A stretch of 64,000 nucleotides of DNA from assembly GCA_900544285.1 (NCBI GenBank), contig UQUT01000009.1, positions 1 through 64,000 on the forward strand, given 5' to 3'. Positions within the stretch are counted from its first letter, which is position 1. Every line of letters begins with the position of its first letter. The position numbers and the translations under genes are program-made. Shown in pieces: positions 43,762 to 51,741 of the stretch. The stretch is from an uncultured Eubacterium sp. (GTDB taxonomy: Bacteria; Bacillota; Clostridia; Oscillospirales; CAG-272). Under the pieces are notes generated by a model. The model had not been told where the DNA came from, ran no database searches, and saw only the letters and a list, made by a program, of their open reading frames with translations.

Positions 43762-44283
43762 ATGAAAACCATATCGAAAGAAATAAAACGCAATATCGGG
43801 AAAGAGCTGGCGTGCGTCAATGTCACGCTGACGCTCATAATCATGGGCGTTGCGCTGGCGCTGGGGATGCTTTTTGCGATAAACGGCACGGACAGCGACG
43901 CATGGGAGGAGATATGCACGCCCGTCTGGGCACTGCCGACAGTCATTTTTATAATATTTTTTGCAATTTCGCTCTGCCTTTTGTCATTTTCGCTTTCGCT
44001 TACGTTCTTCTCGCCGTTTCATCTTTGCGGAAAATCGTCCGGCACGGCGGCTTTGCTTTATGGCTGTGTCTGCGCCCTGACTTACATATGGATGCCTCTG
44101 AATTTCAAAGCGACGGCGTTTTTTGCCTCGGTGCTTGTCTGCTGTGTGACGCTTGTACTGCTTTCCGCACTGTATCCGCTTGTGAGAAGGGTCGGCAGGC
44201 TGCCGGCGCTCTGCCTTTTGCTGTTCTCCTTCTGGCATGGATACTTGCTCTGCTTTTCATTTTCTCTCTCCGTTGTAAATTAA
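43762..44283 (+). CDS. Small integral membrane protein, faintly TspO/MBR-like
   Basis: A 173-residue protein with five hydrophobic segments, CTPVWALPTVIF near the first loop and an Asn at the very end. The five-helix plan and P-W-P spacing recall TspO/MBR tryptophan-rich sensory proteins, but most conserved Trp are missing, so the family is only a suggestion. GGGGGA lies 5 nt before the ATG. Confidence 0.45.
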   Translation: MKTISKEIKRNIGKELACVNVTLTLIIMGVALALGMLFAINGTDSDAWEEICTPVWALPTVIFIIFFAISLCLLSFSLSLTFFSPFHLCGKSSGTAALLYGCVCALTYIWMPLNFKATAFFASVLVCCVTLVLLSALYPLVRRVGRLPALCLLLFSFWHGYLLCFSFSLSVVN

Positions 44284-44298
44284 ATTTTTTCTATTATA

Positions 44299-44327
44299 TT
44301 GACAAGTAAAATCCTTTTTGTTATTAT
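44299..44327 (+). promoter_or_regulatory. Promoter of the HPr-like gene
   Basis: TTGACA (44299-44304), 17-bp spacer, TATTAT (44322-44327). Confidence 0.75.
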
Positions 44328-44367
44328 ATATTGTGTATAAGACATAACAGTCGAAAGGAGATTACAA

Positions 44368-44598
44368 ATGAAAACAGTAAAAATTCGTCTTTCTTCAATA
44401 GAGGCGGTCAGAGATTTTGTTGAAATAGTCCGCAAGTATGATTCCGAGGTTGACCTTTCCAGCGGCAGATACGTTGTTGACGCAAAGTCTATAATGGGTA
44501 TATTCAGCCTTGACCTTCTCAGCCCCATCACACTCACCGCTTACGGCGACGATTGCGATAAGCTCTTTGAAGAACTTAAAGATTATATTGTTGAATGA
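44368..44598 (+). CDS. HPr-like protein without the phosphorylatable histidine
   Basis: A 76-residue protein of HPr length and fold order: an N-terminal VKIRLSSIEAVRDFVEIV helix, YVVDAKSIMGIFSLDLLSP with the conserved KSIMG around Ser46, and an acidic C-terminus. The active-site GIHARP segment around His15 is absent and replaced by IEAVRDF, so it cannot carry PEP-dependent phosphate to PTS proteins. A Ser46-type regulatory role like Crh is possible. AAAGGAG lies before the ATG; own promoter and terminator. Confidence 0.7.
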   Translation: MKTVKIRLSSIEAVRDFVEIVRKYDSEVDLSSGRYVVDAKSIMGIFSLDLLSPITLTAYGDDCDKLFEELKDYIVE

Positions 44599-44609
44599 TC
44601 AGAACCGAA

Positions 44610-44649
44610 AAAACAAATCCGCCGCGGAATTCCGCGGCGGATTTGTTTT
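44610..44649. terminator. Bidirectional terminator, perfect palindrome
   Basis: A 20-bp perfect inverted repeat with no loop, GC-rich in the middle (CCGCCGCGGAA) and flanked by A and T runs, between the convergent HPr-like and trxB genes. Confidence 0.88.
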
Positions 44650-44661
44650 TAGGAGATTATT

Positions 44662-45567
44662 TTAGGATAAATCTATGAAATTGCAAGCGGCAAGGGCGGC
44701 AACCGAGCCGTCGGCACACGCCGTTGTAATTTGTCTTATGTTTTTTCTGCGACAGTCCCCAGCGACGAAAATTCCGGAGGTTTTTGTTTTGCAGTCCTCG
44801 CCGGAATCAAAGTAACCGCGGTCGTCAAGCCCGCAGACGGATGAAAAAATGTCGTTAGACGGGATAAGTCCTATCGCAACGAATACTCCGTCGACGGAAA
44901 GTGCGGTTTCGCTCCCGCTTTCGTCCGCTATGACAACGGAAGAGAGCTTTCCTTCGCCTTCAAAGCGGCGGACGGTTGACCCCGTTATATACTCAACGTT
45001 TTTCCTTTCGCGGAGAACGTCAAGCAGGCGCTTTTCGCCCGTAAAATACGGCAGGTTCTGAACGAGAGTGACTTTTTTGCATTTTTCGGAGAGGAGGACA
45101 GCCTCCTGAAGGGCGCTGTTTCCTCCGCCGATGACGGCAACCTCCTTGCCGGAATAAAAGTCTCCGTCGCAGACGGCGCAGAACGATATGCCCTCGCCGA
45201 GGAATTTTTCCTCGCCTTCGGCTCCCGTCAGCCTGTGTTTTACGCCTGCGGCGATGATGACGGCTTTCCCCTCGTGGCTTCCGCTCGTCGTTATGACTTT
45301 TTTCGTCCCGCCGAGGTCTTCTATACCGGTCACCTCCTCCGGCTCAATGTCTGCGCCGTGGGATATGACCTGATCTATAAGCTGCTCCGCAAGCTCGTTT
45401 CCGCTTATCTGCGCGGTGCCGGGAAAGTTTTCAATCTTCGGGGAATACGTCATCTGACCGCCGAAATTGGATTTTTCAAGTATGAGCGCGGTTTTGCCGG
45501 CTCTCAGGGCGTAGAGGGCGGCGGTAAGTCCCGCCGGCCCTGCGCCGATTATTATAATATCATGCAT
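44662..45567 (-). CDS. trxB: Thioredoxin reductase-like flavoprotein
   Basis: NAD(P)H- and FAD-dependent disulphide reductase of 301 residues: FAD loop GAGPAGLTAALYA (8-20), redox CAVCDG (about 133-138), NAD(P) loop GGGNSA and the C-terminal FVAGDCRRK FAD motif. It lies 4 nt after nrdD on the same strand. Since NrdD carries a thioredoxin-like tail, this reductase may recycle that tail; that is inference. The family includes flavodoxin/ferredoxin-linked forms, so the electron donor is open. Confidence 0.88.
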   Translation of the reverse strand: MHDIIIIGAGPAGLTAALYALRAGKTALILEKSNFGGQMTYSPKIENFPGTAQISGNELAEQLIDQVISHGADIEPEEVTGIEDLGGTKKVITTSGSHEGKAVIIAAGVKHRLTGAEGEEKFLGEGISFCAVCDGDFYSGKEVAVIGGGNSALQEAVLLSEKCKKVTLVQNLPYFTGEKRLLDVLRERKNVEYITGSTVRRFEGEGKLSSVVIADESGSETALSVDGVFVAIGLIPSNDIFSSVCGLDDRGYFDSGEDCKTKTSGIFVAGDCRRKNIRQITTACADGSVAALAACNFIDLS

Positions 45568-45571
45568 TTTA

Positions 45572-47938
45572 TCAAAGCGATTCTATATATTTTCTGATTT
45601 CGGATACGCCTTTCAGACGTCTGACTCCGTCACCTTCCGGCACGACGAGCGTCGGCGCGGTTACGATGTCATATGCCACAGCCATATCCTCATTTTCGTT
45701 TGCGTAGATGTTTTCGTATGCAATGCCCGCTTTTTCAAGGAGTGCCTTTGCTATTTTGCAGTTCGGGCAGGTTTTTGTCGTGAAGAGCAGGTTTGCGGCG
45801 GTTTTCGGCTCGTGCTCCTCCTTGTGCTCCGGCTCCTTATGTTCAAGCACGCCGAAGTGCGTAAGGTGAGAACGCTCGATGACATATTCCTTGCGCTCGG
45901 CAAATTCCTGCGCCTTGCCGTCATTGAAGTTCTGAACGGGACGGTAATAGCCTGTTATGCGGCTGTAAACCTCCGTTTTCTTTCCGCACACGGGACAGTC
46001 ATAAACCTCGCCGGCGATATATCCGTGCTCTGCGCAGACGGAATATGTCGGGGAGAGAGTGTAATAGGGAAGTCTGTAATTTTCCGCAATCTTGCGGACG
46101 AGCGACGCCGCCGATTTCCAGTCCGGCAGCTTTTCGCCGAGGAACGCATGGAATACGGTGCCCGACGTATAAAGCGTCTGGAGTTCATCCTGAATGTCGA
46201 GCGCGGAGAAGATATCCTCCGTATAGCCGACGGGAAGATGTGAGCTGTTTGTATAATAAGGAGATTCCTCCGTGCCGGCTGTGATTATATCCGGATAACG
46301 GCGTTTATCGTGTTTTGCAAGGCGGTATGCCGTCGATTCTGCGGGAGTTGCTTCGAGGTTGTAAAGGTCGCCGTACTGCTCCTGATAGTCGGAGAGACGC
46401 TCGCGCATATGGTTGAGACATTCCTTTGCAAAGTCCTGAGTTTCCTTATGAGTTATGTCTTTTCTGAGCCAGTTTGCGTTCAGACCTGCTTCGTTCATGC
46501 CGACGAGACCGATCGTCGAGAAATGATTCTTGAAGGTTCCGAGGTAACGCTTTGTATAGGGATAAAGTCCTTCGTCGAGGAGCTTTGTAATAACTTTTCT
46601 CTTGACGCTGAGCGAACGCGCCGCAACGTCCATGATGTGGTCAAGGCGTTTATAGAAGTCTTCCTTGTTTTCCGCAAGATATGCAAGACGGGGAAGGTTG
46701 ATTGTTACAACACCGATCGAACCCGTTGACTCGCCGCTGCCGAAAAAGCCGCCGGACTTTTTGCGGAGCTCACGAAGGTCAAGACGCAGACGGCAACACA
46801 TCGAGCGGATATCGCTCGGCTCCATGTCGGAGTTTACGTAGTTTGAGAAATACGGTGTGCCGTATTTTGACGTCATTTCAAAGAGGAGCTTGTTGTTCTC
46901 GGTCTCCGACCAGTCAAAATCGCGGGTAATCGAATATGTGGGAATAGGATACTGGAAGCCTCTGCCGTTGGCGTCGCCCTCTATCATAATTTCGATAAAC
47001 GCGCGGTTTATCATATCCATTTCCTTTTTGCAGTCCTTATAGCGGAAGGGCATTTCCTTGCCGCCGACGATGCAGTTCATCTCCGCGAGGTCTGCGGGGA
47101 CTGTCCAGTCGAGGGTGATGTTCGAGAACGGTGCCTGCGTGCCCCATCTTGACGGGGTGTTCACGCCGTAAATAAAGGATTCGATACATTTTTTGACGGC
47201 GTCATAGCTGAGATTGTCAACCTTGACGAACGGTGCAAGGTATGTGTCGAACGAGGAGAATGCCTGAGCGCCTGCCCATTCGTTCTGCATGATGCCGAGG
47301 AAGTTTACCATCTGGTTGCAGAGGGTTGCGAGATGACTTGCGGGAGCAGAGGTTATCTTTCCGACAACGCCGCCGAGGCCTTCCTGAATGAGCTGCTTGA
47401 GCGACCAGCCCGCGCAGTAGCCCGTGAGCATGGAGAGGTCGTGAAGATGCATATCACCGCTTCTGTGCGCATTGGCGACTTCTTCATCGTATATTTCGGA
47501 AAGCCAGTAATTTGCCGTGATTGCGCCGGAGTTTGAAAGGATAAGTCCGCCGACGGAATACGTAACGGTGGAGTTTTCCTTAACACGCCAGTCAATAGCC
47601 TTGACATAACTGTTGACAAGCTCCTTATAGTCAAGGATGGTGGACTTCATATTGCGGATTTTTTCTCTCTGTTTACGATAGAGAATGTAAGTCTTCGCAA
47701 CGTCGTCATAGCCCGCCTGAATAAGCACGGACTCAACGCTGTCCTGAATATCCTCAACGGAAACAAGGCCGTCTTTTACCTTGTGTTCAAAATTTGAGGT
47801 TACTTTGAGCGCGAGAAAATCTATCACCGAGGGGTGATACTGTTTGCCGATGGCTTCAAACGCCTTCGTTATGGCAACGGAAATCTTGCCTATATCGAAA
47901 TCCGCTATCTGACCGTCTCTTTTAACTACCTGATACAT
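45572..47938 (-). CDS. nrdD: Anaerobic ribonucleoside-triphosphate reductase with C-terminal thioredoxin-like domain
   Basis: Class III glycyl-radical ribonucleotide reductase, 788 residues. ATP-cone (about 1-95), catalytic barrel with the specificity and active-site loops, a four-Cys zinc site (CAEHGYIAGE...DCPVCGKK) and the radical glycine in SRITGYYRP. After this comes a linker rich in His/Glu (EHKEPEHKEEHEPK) and a glutaredoxin/thioredoxin-like domain (about 710-788) with TKTCPNCKIAKALL and TAPTLVVPE. Typical NrdD ends near the glycine loop, so the tail is an added reductant domain. GGGAGGG lies 8 nt before the ATG at 47938. Promoter with NrdR boxes upstream. Confidence 0.92.
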   Translation of the reverse strand: MYQVVKRDGQIADFDIGKISVAITKAFEAIGKQYHPSVIDFLALKVTSNFEHKVKDGLVSVEDIQDSVESVLIQAGYDDVAKTYILYRKQREKIRNMKSTILDYKELVNSYVKAIDWRVKENSTVTYSVGGLILSNSGAITANYWLSEIYDEEVANAHRSGDMHLHDLSMLTGYCAGWSLKQLIQEGLGGVVGKITSAPASHLATLCNQMVNFLGIMQNEWAGAQAFSSFDTYLAPFVKVDNLSYDAVKKCIESFIYGVNTPSRWGTQAPFSNITLDWTVPADLAEMNCIVGGKEMPFRYKDCKKEMDMINRAFIEIMIEGDANGRGFQYPIPTYSITRDFDWSETENNKLLFEMTSKYGTPYFSNYVNSDMEPSDIRSMCCRLRLDLRELRKKSGGFFGSGESTGSIGVVTINLPRLAYLAENKEDFYKRLDHIMDVAARSLSVKRKVITKLLDEGLYPYTKRYLGTFKNHFSTIGLVGMNEAGLNANWLRKDITHKETQDFAKECLNHMRERLSDYQEQYGDLYNLEATPAESTAYRLAKHDKRRYPDIITAGTEESPYYTNSSHLPVGYTEDIFSALDIQDELQTLYTSGTVFHAFLGEKLPDWKSAASLVRKIAENYRLPYYTLSPTYSVCAEHGYIAGEVYDCPVCGKKTEVYSRITGYYRPVQNFNDGKAQEFAERKEYVIERSHLTHFGVLEHKEPEHKEEHEPKTAANLLFTTKTCPNCKIAKALLEKAGIAYENIYANENEDMAVAYDIVTAPTLVVPEGDGVRRLKGVSEIRKYIESL

Positions 47939-48011
47939 AATAAAAACCCTCCCTATTGACAAACGCAGCTCCCGCTTTTTCTGCGGGAGCGAGCGCTGAA
48001 TGCTTTTTGCA

Positions 48012-48029
48012 GTGATACAATTCTATCAC
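48012..48029. promoter_or_regulatory. Inverted repeat over the nrdD -10
   Basis: GTGATA and TATCAC (extending to 7 bp with flanking A/T) spaced by 6 bp, lying across the -10 TAGAAT. Such a position fits a repressor site. Confidence 0.45.
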
Positions 48030-48048
48030 TTCGGAAAGCTATTGTCAA
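48020..48048 (-). promoter_or_regulatory. Promoter of nrdD-trxB
   Basis: Minus-strand TTGACA (48043-48048), 17-bp spacer, TAGAAT (48020-48025). Confidence 0.82.
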
Positions 48049-48057
48049 GTGGAGAGT

Positions 48058-48073
48058 GCACAATATATTGTGT
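48058..48073. promoter_or_regulatory. NrdR box 1
   Basis: GCACAATATATTGTGT matches 15 of 16 positions of the NrdR consensus (acaCWATATATWGtgt). It lies 10 bp upstream of the nrdD -35. Confidence 0.8.
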
Positions 48074-48098
48074 TTTTGAGCCAAATTGCGAAAAATCG

Positions 48099-48114
48099 GA
48101 ACAATATATAGATT
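48099..48114. promoter_or_regulatory. NrdR box 2
   Basis: GAACAATATATAGATT contains the core CAATATATAG; it starts 41 bp from box 1, about four helical turns, and overlaps the nrdG stop codon. NrdR normally binds paired boxes about three turns apart. Confidence 0.65.
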
Positions 48115-48805
48115 ATAGCCCCCGAAGTTGTGCATTTGGCACAAAATGTCGGGCTGTGTCGAGAAGGCGCAGATATTCGTCGCGCTCAAAACCGCAGAGT
48201 CCGCCGGAGATGATGTCGCCGGAGTCCTTGAAAGCCTGAAGGTACCAGCGCTCCGCGCCGGAAATCCATTTGCCGATTGTTTTTATATCGTCTTCCGTAT
48301 GAAAGCCCTTTACAAGCGTTGTGCGGAATTCGTAATCAACGCTTCCGCTCATCAGAATGTGTATGCTTTCTTCGATTTTACCGAGCGGGGCGGAGTCAAG
48401 TCCGATTGTCTGCGCGTATTTGTGCGGACTGTTTTTTATGTCCATGGCAACATAATCGACAAGCCCTTTTCCGGTGAGCCGGCGGAGCCTTTCGGGGAAA
48501 GCGCCGTTTGTATCGAGCTTGACGGCATATCCCATGGACTTTATCTTTTCAATTAAATTTTCCGTTTCGTTCGTTATGAGCGGCTCGCCGCCCGTTATCG
48601 CAACGCCGTCCAGACGGTTTTTTCTGCTTTCGAGAAAAGCGAGGAATTCCTCCTCCGATATTTGCTCTCCCTCTCCCGCGCCGAGCACGAGCGAGGAATT
48701 ATGGCAGAACGGGCAACGGAAATTGCAGCCGCCGAGAAAAACGGTGCACGCCGTTTTGCCGGGGAAATCGAGCAGGGTCAGCTTCTGAAGTCCGGATATT
48801 TTCAT
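48113..48805 (-). CDS. nrdG: Anaerobic ribonucleotide reductase activating protein (radical SAM)
   Basis: Installs the glycyl radical on NrdD with SAM and a [4Fe-4S] cluster. The 230-residue protein has CNFRCPFCHN (CxxxCxxC), GVAITGGEPL and a SAM-domain order as in the NrdG2 branch (KLTLLDFPGK N-terminus). GGAGG lies just before the ATG. It has its own promoter (48840-48868) and precedes nrdD by 174 bp with the NrdR boxes in between. Confidence 0.92.
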   Translation of the reverse strand: MKISGLQKLTLLDFPGKTACTVFLGGCNFRCPFCHNSSLVLGAGEGEQISEEEFLAFLESRKNRLDGVAITGGEPLITNETENLIEKIKSMGYAVKLDTNGAFPERLRRLTGKGLVDYVAMDIKNSPHKYAQTIGLDSAPLGKIEESIHILMSGSVDYEFRTTLVKGFHTEDDIKTIGKWISGAERWYLQAFKDSGDIISGGLCGFERDEYLRLLDTARHFVPNAQLRGL

Positions 48806-48839
48806 GGGAGCCTCCTTTGCTCATCGGTTACGGTTACAT

Positions 48840-48868
48840 ATGATATCACAATCCGGAAGGATTTTCAA
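48840..48868 (-). promoter_or_regulatory. Promoter of nrdG
   Basis: Minus-strand TTGAAA (48863-48868), 17-bp spacer, TATCAT (48840-48845). No clear NrdR box here. Confidence 0.65.
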
Positions 48869-48970
48869 TAGGGCGCAAAAAAATTAATAATTAAATTTCA
48901 ATTTGGCTATTTATTTTTACGCGGCGTTGTGGTATTATATATAATGTACAAAACTACGGAGGGAAATTCA

Positions 48971-50083
48971 ATGGATAACGACAGAAACACCGTATCTGAA
49001 GAGACAGCGGATGAAAAAATCAACATAAAGCCGCCGTATCGCGCGGGCAGACTTTACGGAAAGATGACATGGATTTTTTCCGCGGTTGCGGTGATGATGA
49101 TCTCCGCTTCGCTTATCGCGGTCTTTCTCAATCTGGCAATTGTATATTATGCTCCCGCAATCGCGGCGCAGAAATGGTACACAACCGCGCTCAGCGGCGT
49201 ATCGTACTATGTTTTCGGCGCGGCGCTCGCCGGAATAATGCTCCTTCTTTCCGTGCCGGACGGGGGAATTCCGTCGGCAAAGAAGATAAGCTTCGGCAAA
49301 TTCATGAAATATCTTTGCGTGACTATGGCTTTCGTTCTCATCGGGGCAAGAGTCGGTGACGCGGTCACGTGGTATATAGGAAAGGTTGTAGGTCATCCGA
49401 TTGTCAACCCCGTCGAGACAGCGCTTGACGGCGCGTCATGGATAGCGTCATCAATCGTCATGATAATTGCCGCTCCGATAATCGAAGAGCTGATCTTCCG
49501 TAAACTTCTTATCGACAGAATAAGCCCGTTCGGAGAAAAAACGGCGATATTCGCCTCGGCTCTCGCATTCGGGCTTGTGCACGGAAACTTCTCGCAGTTT
49601 TTCTATGCGTTCGCCATAGGACTGCTTTTCGGATATATATACGTCAAAACGAGAAACATACTGTATACGATTGTCCTGCATATGTTTGTCAACGGCTTCT
49701 GCGGCGTTCTGAGCGGTTATATAACGAGCAAGATTGACACTGACGCCATTAAGTCCATCTCCGAGGCGCTCGAAAATGCATCTGAAGAGGAAGCGCCGCA
49801 ACTGATTGCGGAACTGGCAAAATATACGGGTCCTGTGGTTGCTCAATGGATACTTTCCCTTGCCACGCTCGGGCTCGCGATTGCCGGAATAGTGTTCTTT
49901 ATAAAGGGCGTGAAAAACGTTTCGCTTGAAAAGAGCAGATTCGATATTTCCGCGGGCAACGTCAGAGTCGCGGCATATCTGAATGTCGGCATCATAATTC
50001 TTTATGCCGTTATGACGCTTTCGTTCATCGCTTCACTCGAACCGCAACCGGAGGGCGTGATAGCGGGCGCAATAATAATGTAA
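48971..50083 (+). CDS. CPBP-family intramembrane protease
   Basis: A 370-residue membrane protein with about eight helices. The CPBP (CAAX/bacteriocin-processing) motifs are present: APIIEELIFRKLL, LAFGLVHGNFSQF and VLHMFVNGF, giving the Glu-Glu, Arg, His and His-Asn catalytic set. Such proteases mature or degrade membrane proteins, or confer bacteriocin immunity. GGAGGG lies about 8 nt before the ATG at 48971. A TATAAT at 48940-48945 is a plausible -10 but its -35 is poor. Forms a unit with the next gene. Confidence 0.85.
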   Translation: MDNDRNTVSEETADEKINIKPPYRAGRLYGKMTWIFSAVAVMMISASLIAVFLNLAIVYYAPAIAAQKWYTTALSGVSYYVFGAALAGIMLLLSVPDGGIPSAKKISFGKFMKYLCVTMAFVLIGARVGDAVTWYIGKVVGHPIVNPVETALDGASWIASSIVMIIAAPIIEELIFRKLLIDRISPFGEKTAIFASALAFGLVHGNFSQFFYAFAIGLLFGYIYVKTRNILYTIVLHMFVNGFCGVLSGYITSKIDTDAIKSISEALENASEEEAPQLIAELAKYTGPVVAQWILSLATLGLAIAGIVFFIKGVKNVSLEKSRFDISAGNVRVAAYLNVGIIILYAVMTLSFIASLEPQPEGVIAGAIIM

Positions 50084-50105
50084 TCCTGAAAGGAGATATA
50101 TAATT

Positions 50106-50525
50106 ATGAAAAAAGGTTTCGGACTTGGATGGTTTCTCCTCGGCGCGGCACTTCTGACGCCCTATGCCGCAGAGAAGAACGAGGAAACGGGCGAATATGA
50201 AATCCGCTCGCTGCTTCTCAAAGTAAAGACGAAAAAAACGACGGACGAAGAGGGCAACACCCATTCGGATTGCTCCGTCAACCTTGCGGGAATTCCCACA
50301 AGAGGCGATATCGAGACGATACGCGGGAATATTTCGTGCGGAATCTCAAAGATTTCGGAAGGAATATCGTCGTGCGCAAAGAAGGTCTCGGACGCTTTCA
50401 GAGACGCCCGTGCGGCGAGCTGTGAAGACGAGGACTTCGGCAGCGAAGAGGATTTTGAAAACATCTTCGACGACGAGCCGGAGGAAGAGACAGAGAAGCC
50501 CGAAGAGGGCAGCGAAGCACTTTGA
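50106..50525 (+). CDS. Hypothetical protein with N-terminal hydrophobic segment and acidic tail
   Basis: A 139-residue protein starting MKKGFGLGWFLLGAALLTP (one membrane segment or uncleaved signal), with a soluble middle and a strongly acidic C-terminus (DDEPEEETEKPEEGSE). Family not recognised. AAGGAG lies 8 nt before the ATG; it is 22 nt after the CPBP protease gene and is closed by a terminator. Confidence 0.55.
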   Translation: MKKGFGLGWFLLGAALLTPYAAEKNEETGEYEIRSLLLKVKTKKTTDEEGNTHSDCSVNLAGIPTRGDIETIRGNISCGISKISEGISSCAKKVSDAFRDARAASCEDEDFGSEEDFENIFDDEPEEETEKPEEGSEAL

Positions 50526-50533
50526 AAAAACGG

Positions 50534-50559
50534 AAAGCCGTCCTTCGGGGCGGCTTTTT
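50534..50559 (+). terminator. Terminator of the CPBP unit
   Basis: Stem AAAGCCGTCC / GGGCGGCTTT with a UUCG tetraloop and a T run. Confidence 0.88.
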
Positions 50560-50562
50560 GAG

Positions 50563-50587
50563 GGAAAAGTGAAAAGTGAAAAGTGAA
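50563..50587. repeat. Short tandem repeat of a GTGAAAA heptamer
   Basis: Three or more copies of GTGAAAA in a row, right after the terminator. Part of an otherwise gene-free stretch (50526-51174). Confidence 0.65.
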
Positions 50588-50985
50588 GAGAGAAGAGAAA
50601 AGGTGCGCTCCGCGCGGGGGCTTTTGTGCCTGTGAAACGGAAAAATCAAGCGGGTTTTATTTGCAAATCTCCATCCAAACAGGAAGGCTGAATAAAAAAG
50701 CCTCTCACTTGGGGAGAGGTGGCTCGGCTTGCCGTGCCGGAGTGGGATTTGCAAATGCGCAAGCGTTTGCAGGCGTCGCCGAGACGGGAGTGTGCTTCGC
50801 TCGGCTTGTAAATCTTTCTCGGAGAGTAAGGCTGAGGGAGAGCACGCAAACGGTGCGGGCAATGGATATGCAGGTGCGCCCAGCGCCGTCGGGTTTTTCA
50901 AGGACAACGTTTGGGAGTTTGGGGCGGAGCGAAATCGCCGGAATTGCCGGAGAGTCCGCAAAAAATCCGACAAAATTGCAAAATC
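50588..50985. repeat. Gene-free region with dispersed-repeat pieces
   Basis: Contains AGAGAAAAGGTGCG...GGGGCTTTTGTGCCTG (50594-50634), which resembles 41016-41073 upstream of the second long element, and at about 50700-50755 a block with stems CCTCTC / GAGAGG and CGGCTTGCCG of a kind seen as dispersed repeats in Oscillospiraceae. Several overlapping open frames are present on both strands but none has a ribosome site or recognisable product, so I call this non-coding. Confidence 0.5.
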
Positions 50986-50988
50986 GAC

Positions 50989-51017
50989 TTGACAAAGGCG
51001 GAAAAGTATGATATACT
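50989..51017 (+). promoter_or_regulatory. Promoter of infC-rpmI-rplT
   Basis: TTGACA (50989-50994), 17-bp spacer, TATACT (51012-51017). The transcript has a leader of about 150 nt. Confidence 0.85.
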
Positions 51018-51019
51018 GC

Positions 51020-51160
51020 CTTGGCAAAACAAAGAAAAGCGTTCTCCGCTTTCACCAAGCCGCGCGGCGAGCTTGGTCAATAACTTTCGGTTTTCCTTGC
51101 GGTGCGGGGAAAATTTTCGGTGCGGAGAGGCTCTTTGGCTTTCCGCAATTTTTATTTTTT
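51020..51160 (+). promoter_or_regulatory. Structured infC leader with terminator, L20-leader type
   Basis: The leader folds into ACCAAGC / GCTTGGT and TTTTCC / GGGGAAAA stems and ends in a terminator: TGCGGAGAG pairs with CTTTCCGCA (51121-51147) followed by TTTTTATTTTTT. TCTCCGC at 51043-51049 can pair with GCGGAGA of the terminator's 5' arm and so would open it. This matches the position and logic of L20-controlled attenuation before infC in Bacillus; the effector is inferred. Confidence 0.6.
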
Positions 51161-51174
51161 GGAGGTGTGCTACT

Positions 51175-51693
51175 ATCAGCACTAAAGATTATCTTTACAA
51201 TGAGGACATAAGAGTTCCTCAGGTGCGTCTTATCGGCGAGGATGGCGAGCAGCTCGGCATTGTCGATACGGCGAAGGCACTCAAAGCCGCATATGACAGC
51301 GGCAGTGACCTTGTTATGATAGCGGATAAGGCTGACCCGCCCGTTTGCCGCATCATGGACTACGGAAAGTTCCGTTTTGAACGCGAGAAACGCGAAAAAG
51401 AAGCAAAAAAGAAGCAGCAGGTTGTTGAAGTCAAGGAAATTCAGCTCTCCTGCAACATAGGCGATCACGACTTTGAAACAAAACTCGGTCATGCGCTCCG
51501 TTTCCTCAAGGAAGGAAACAAAGTCCGCGCCGTGGTCAAGTTCAACGGCAGACGTGAGCTCCTTCATCCCGAACTCGGCACGGCAATGATGGACAGATTC
51601 GTTGCGGCGTGCTCCGAATACGGTACGACGGAAAAGAAAGCCGTTCTTGAAGGACGTAAGCTCTCGCTGATAATATCGCCGATAAAGAAGTAA
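51175..51693 (+). CDS. infC: Translation initiation factor IF-3
   Basis: Binds the 30S subunit and proofreads initiator tRNA and start codon. 172 residues: N-domain (VPQVRLIGEDGEQLGI), lysine-rich linker (EREKREKEAKKKQQ) and C-domain (CNIGDHDFETKLGHALRFL). There is no ATG/GTG/TTG in the right place: the frame has ATC at 51175, 9 nt after GGAGG, giving ISTKDYLYNE. Use of a rare AUU/AUC start is the known way infC senses its own product. First of infC-rpmI-rplT. Confidence 0.92.
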   Translation: MSTKDYLYNEDIRVPQVRLIGEDGEQLGIVDTAKALKAAYDSGSDLVMIADKADPPVCRIMDYGKFRFEREKREKEAKKKQQVVEVKEIQLSCNIGDHDFETKLGHALRFLKEGNKVRAVVKFNGRRELLHPELGTAMMDRFVAACSEYGTTEKKAVLEGRKLSLIISPIKK

Positions 51694-51741
51694 TCAAAAA
51701 GCGGCTTTGCCGCTAAAGTCATATCGAAAGGAAAAATCATT

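Noticed and set aside
50398..51027. 209-residue minus-strand open frame and others in 50580-51180
   Set aside because: Low-complexity Pro/Ser/Arg-rich translations, overlapping a terminator, repeats and the infC promoter; no homology recognised.
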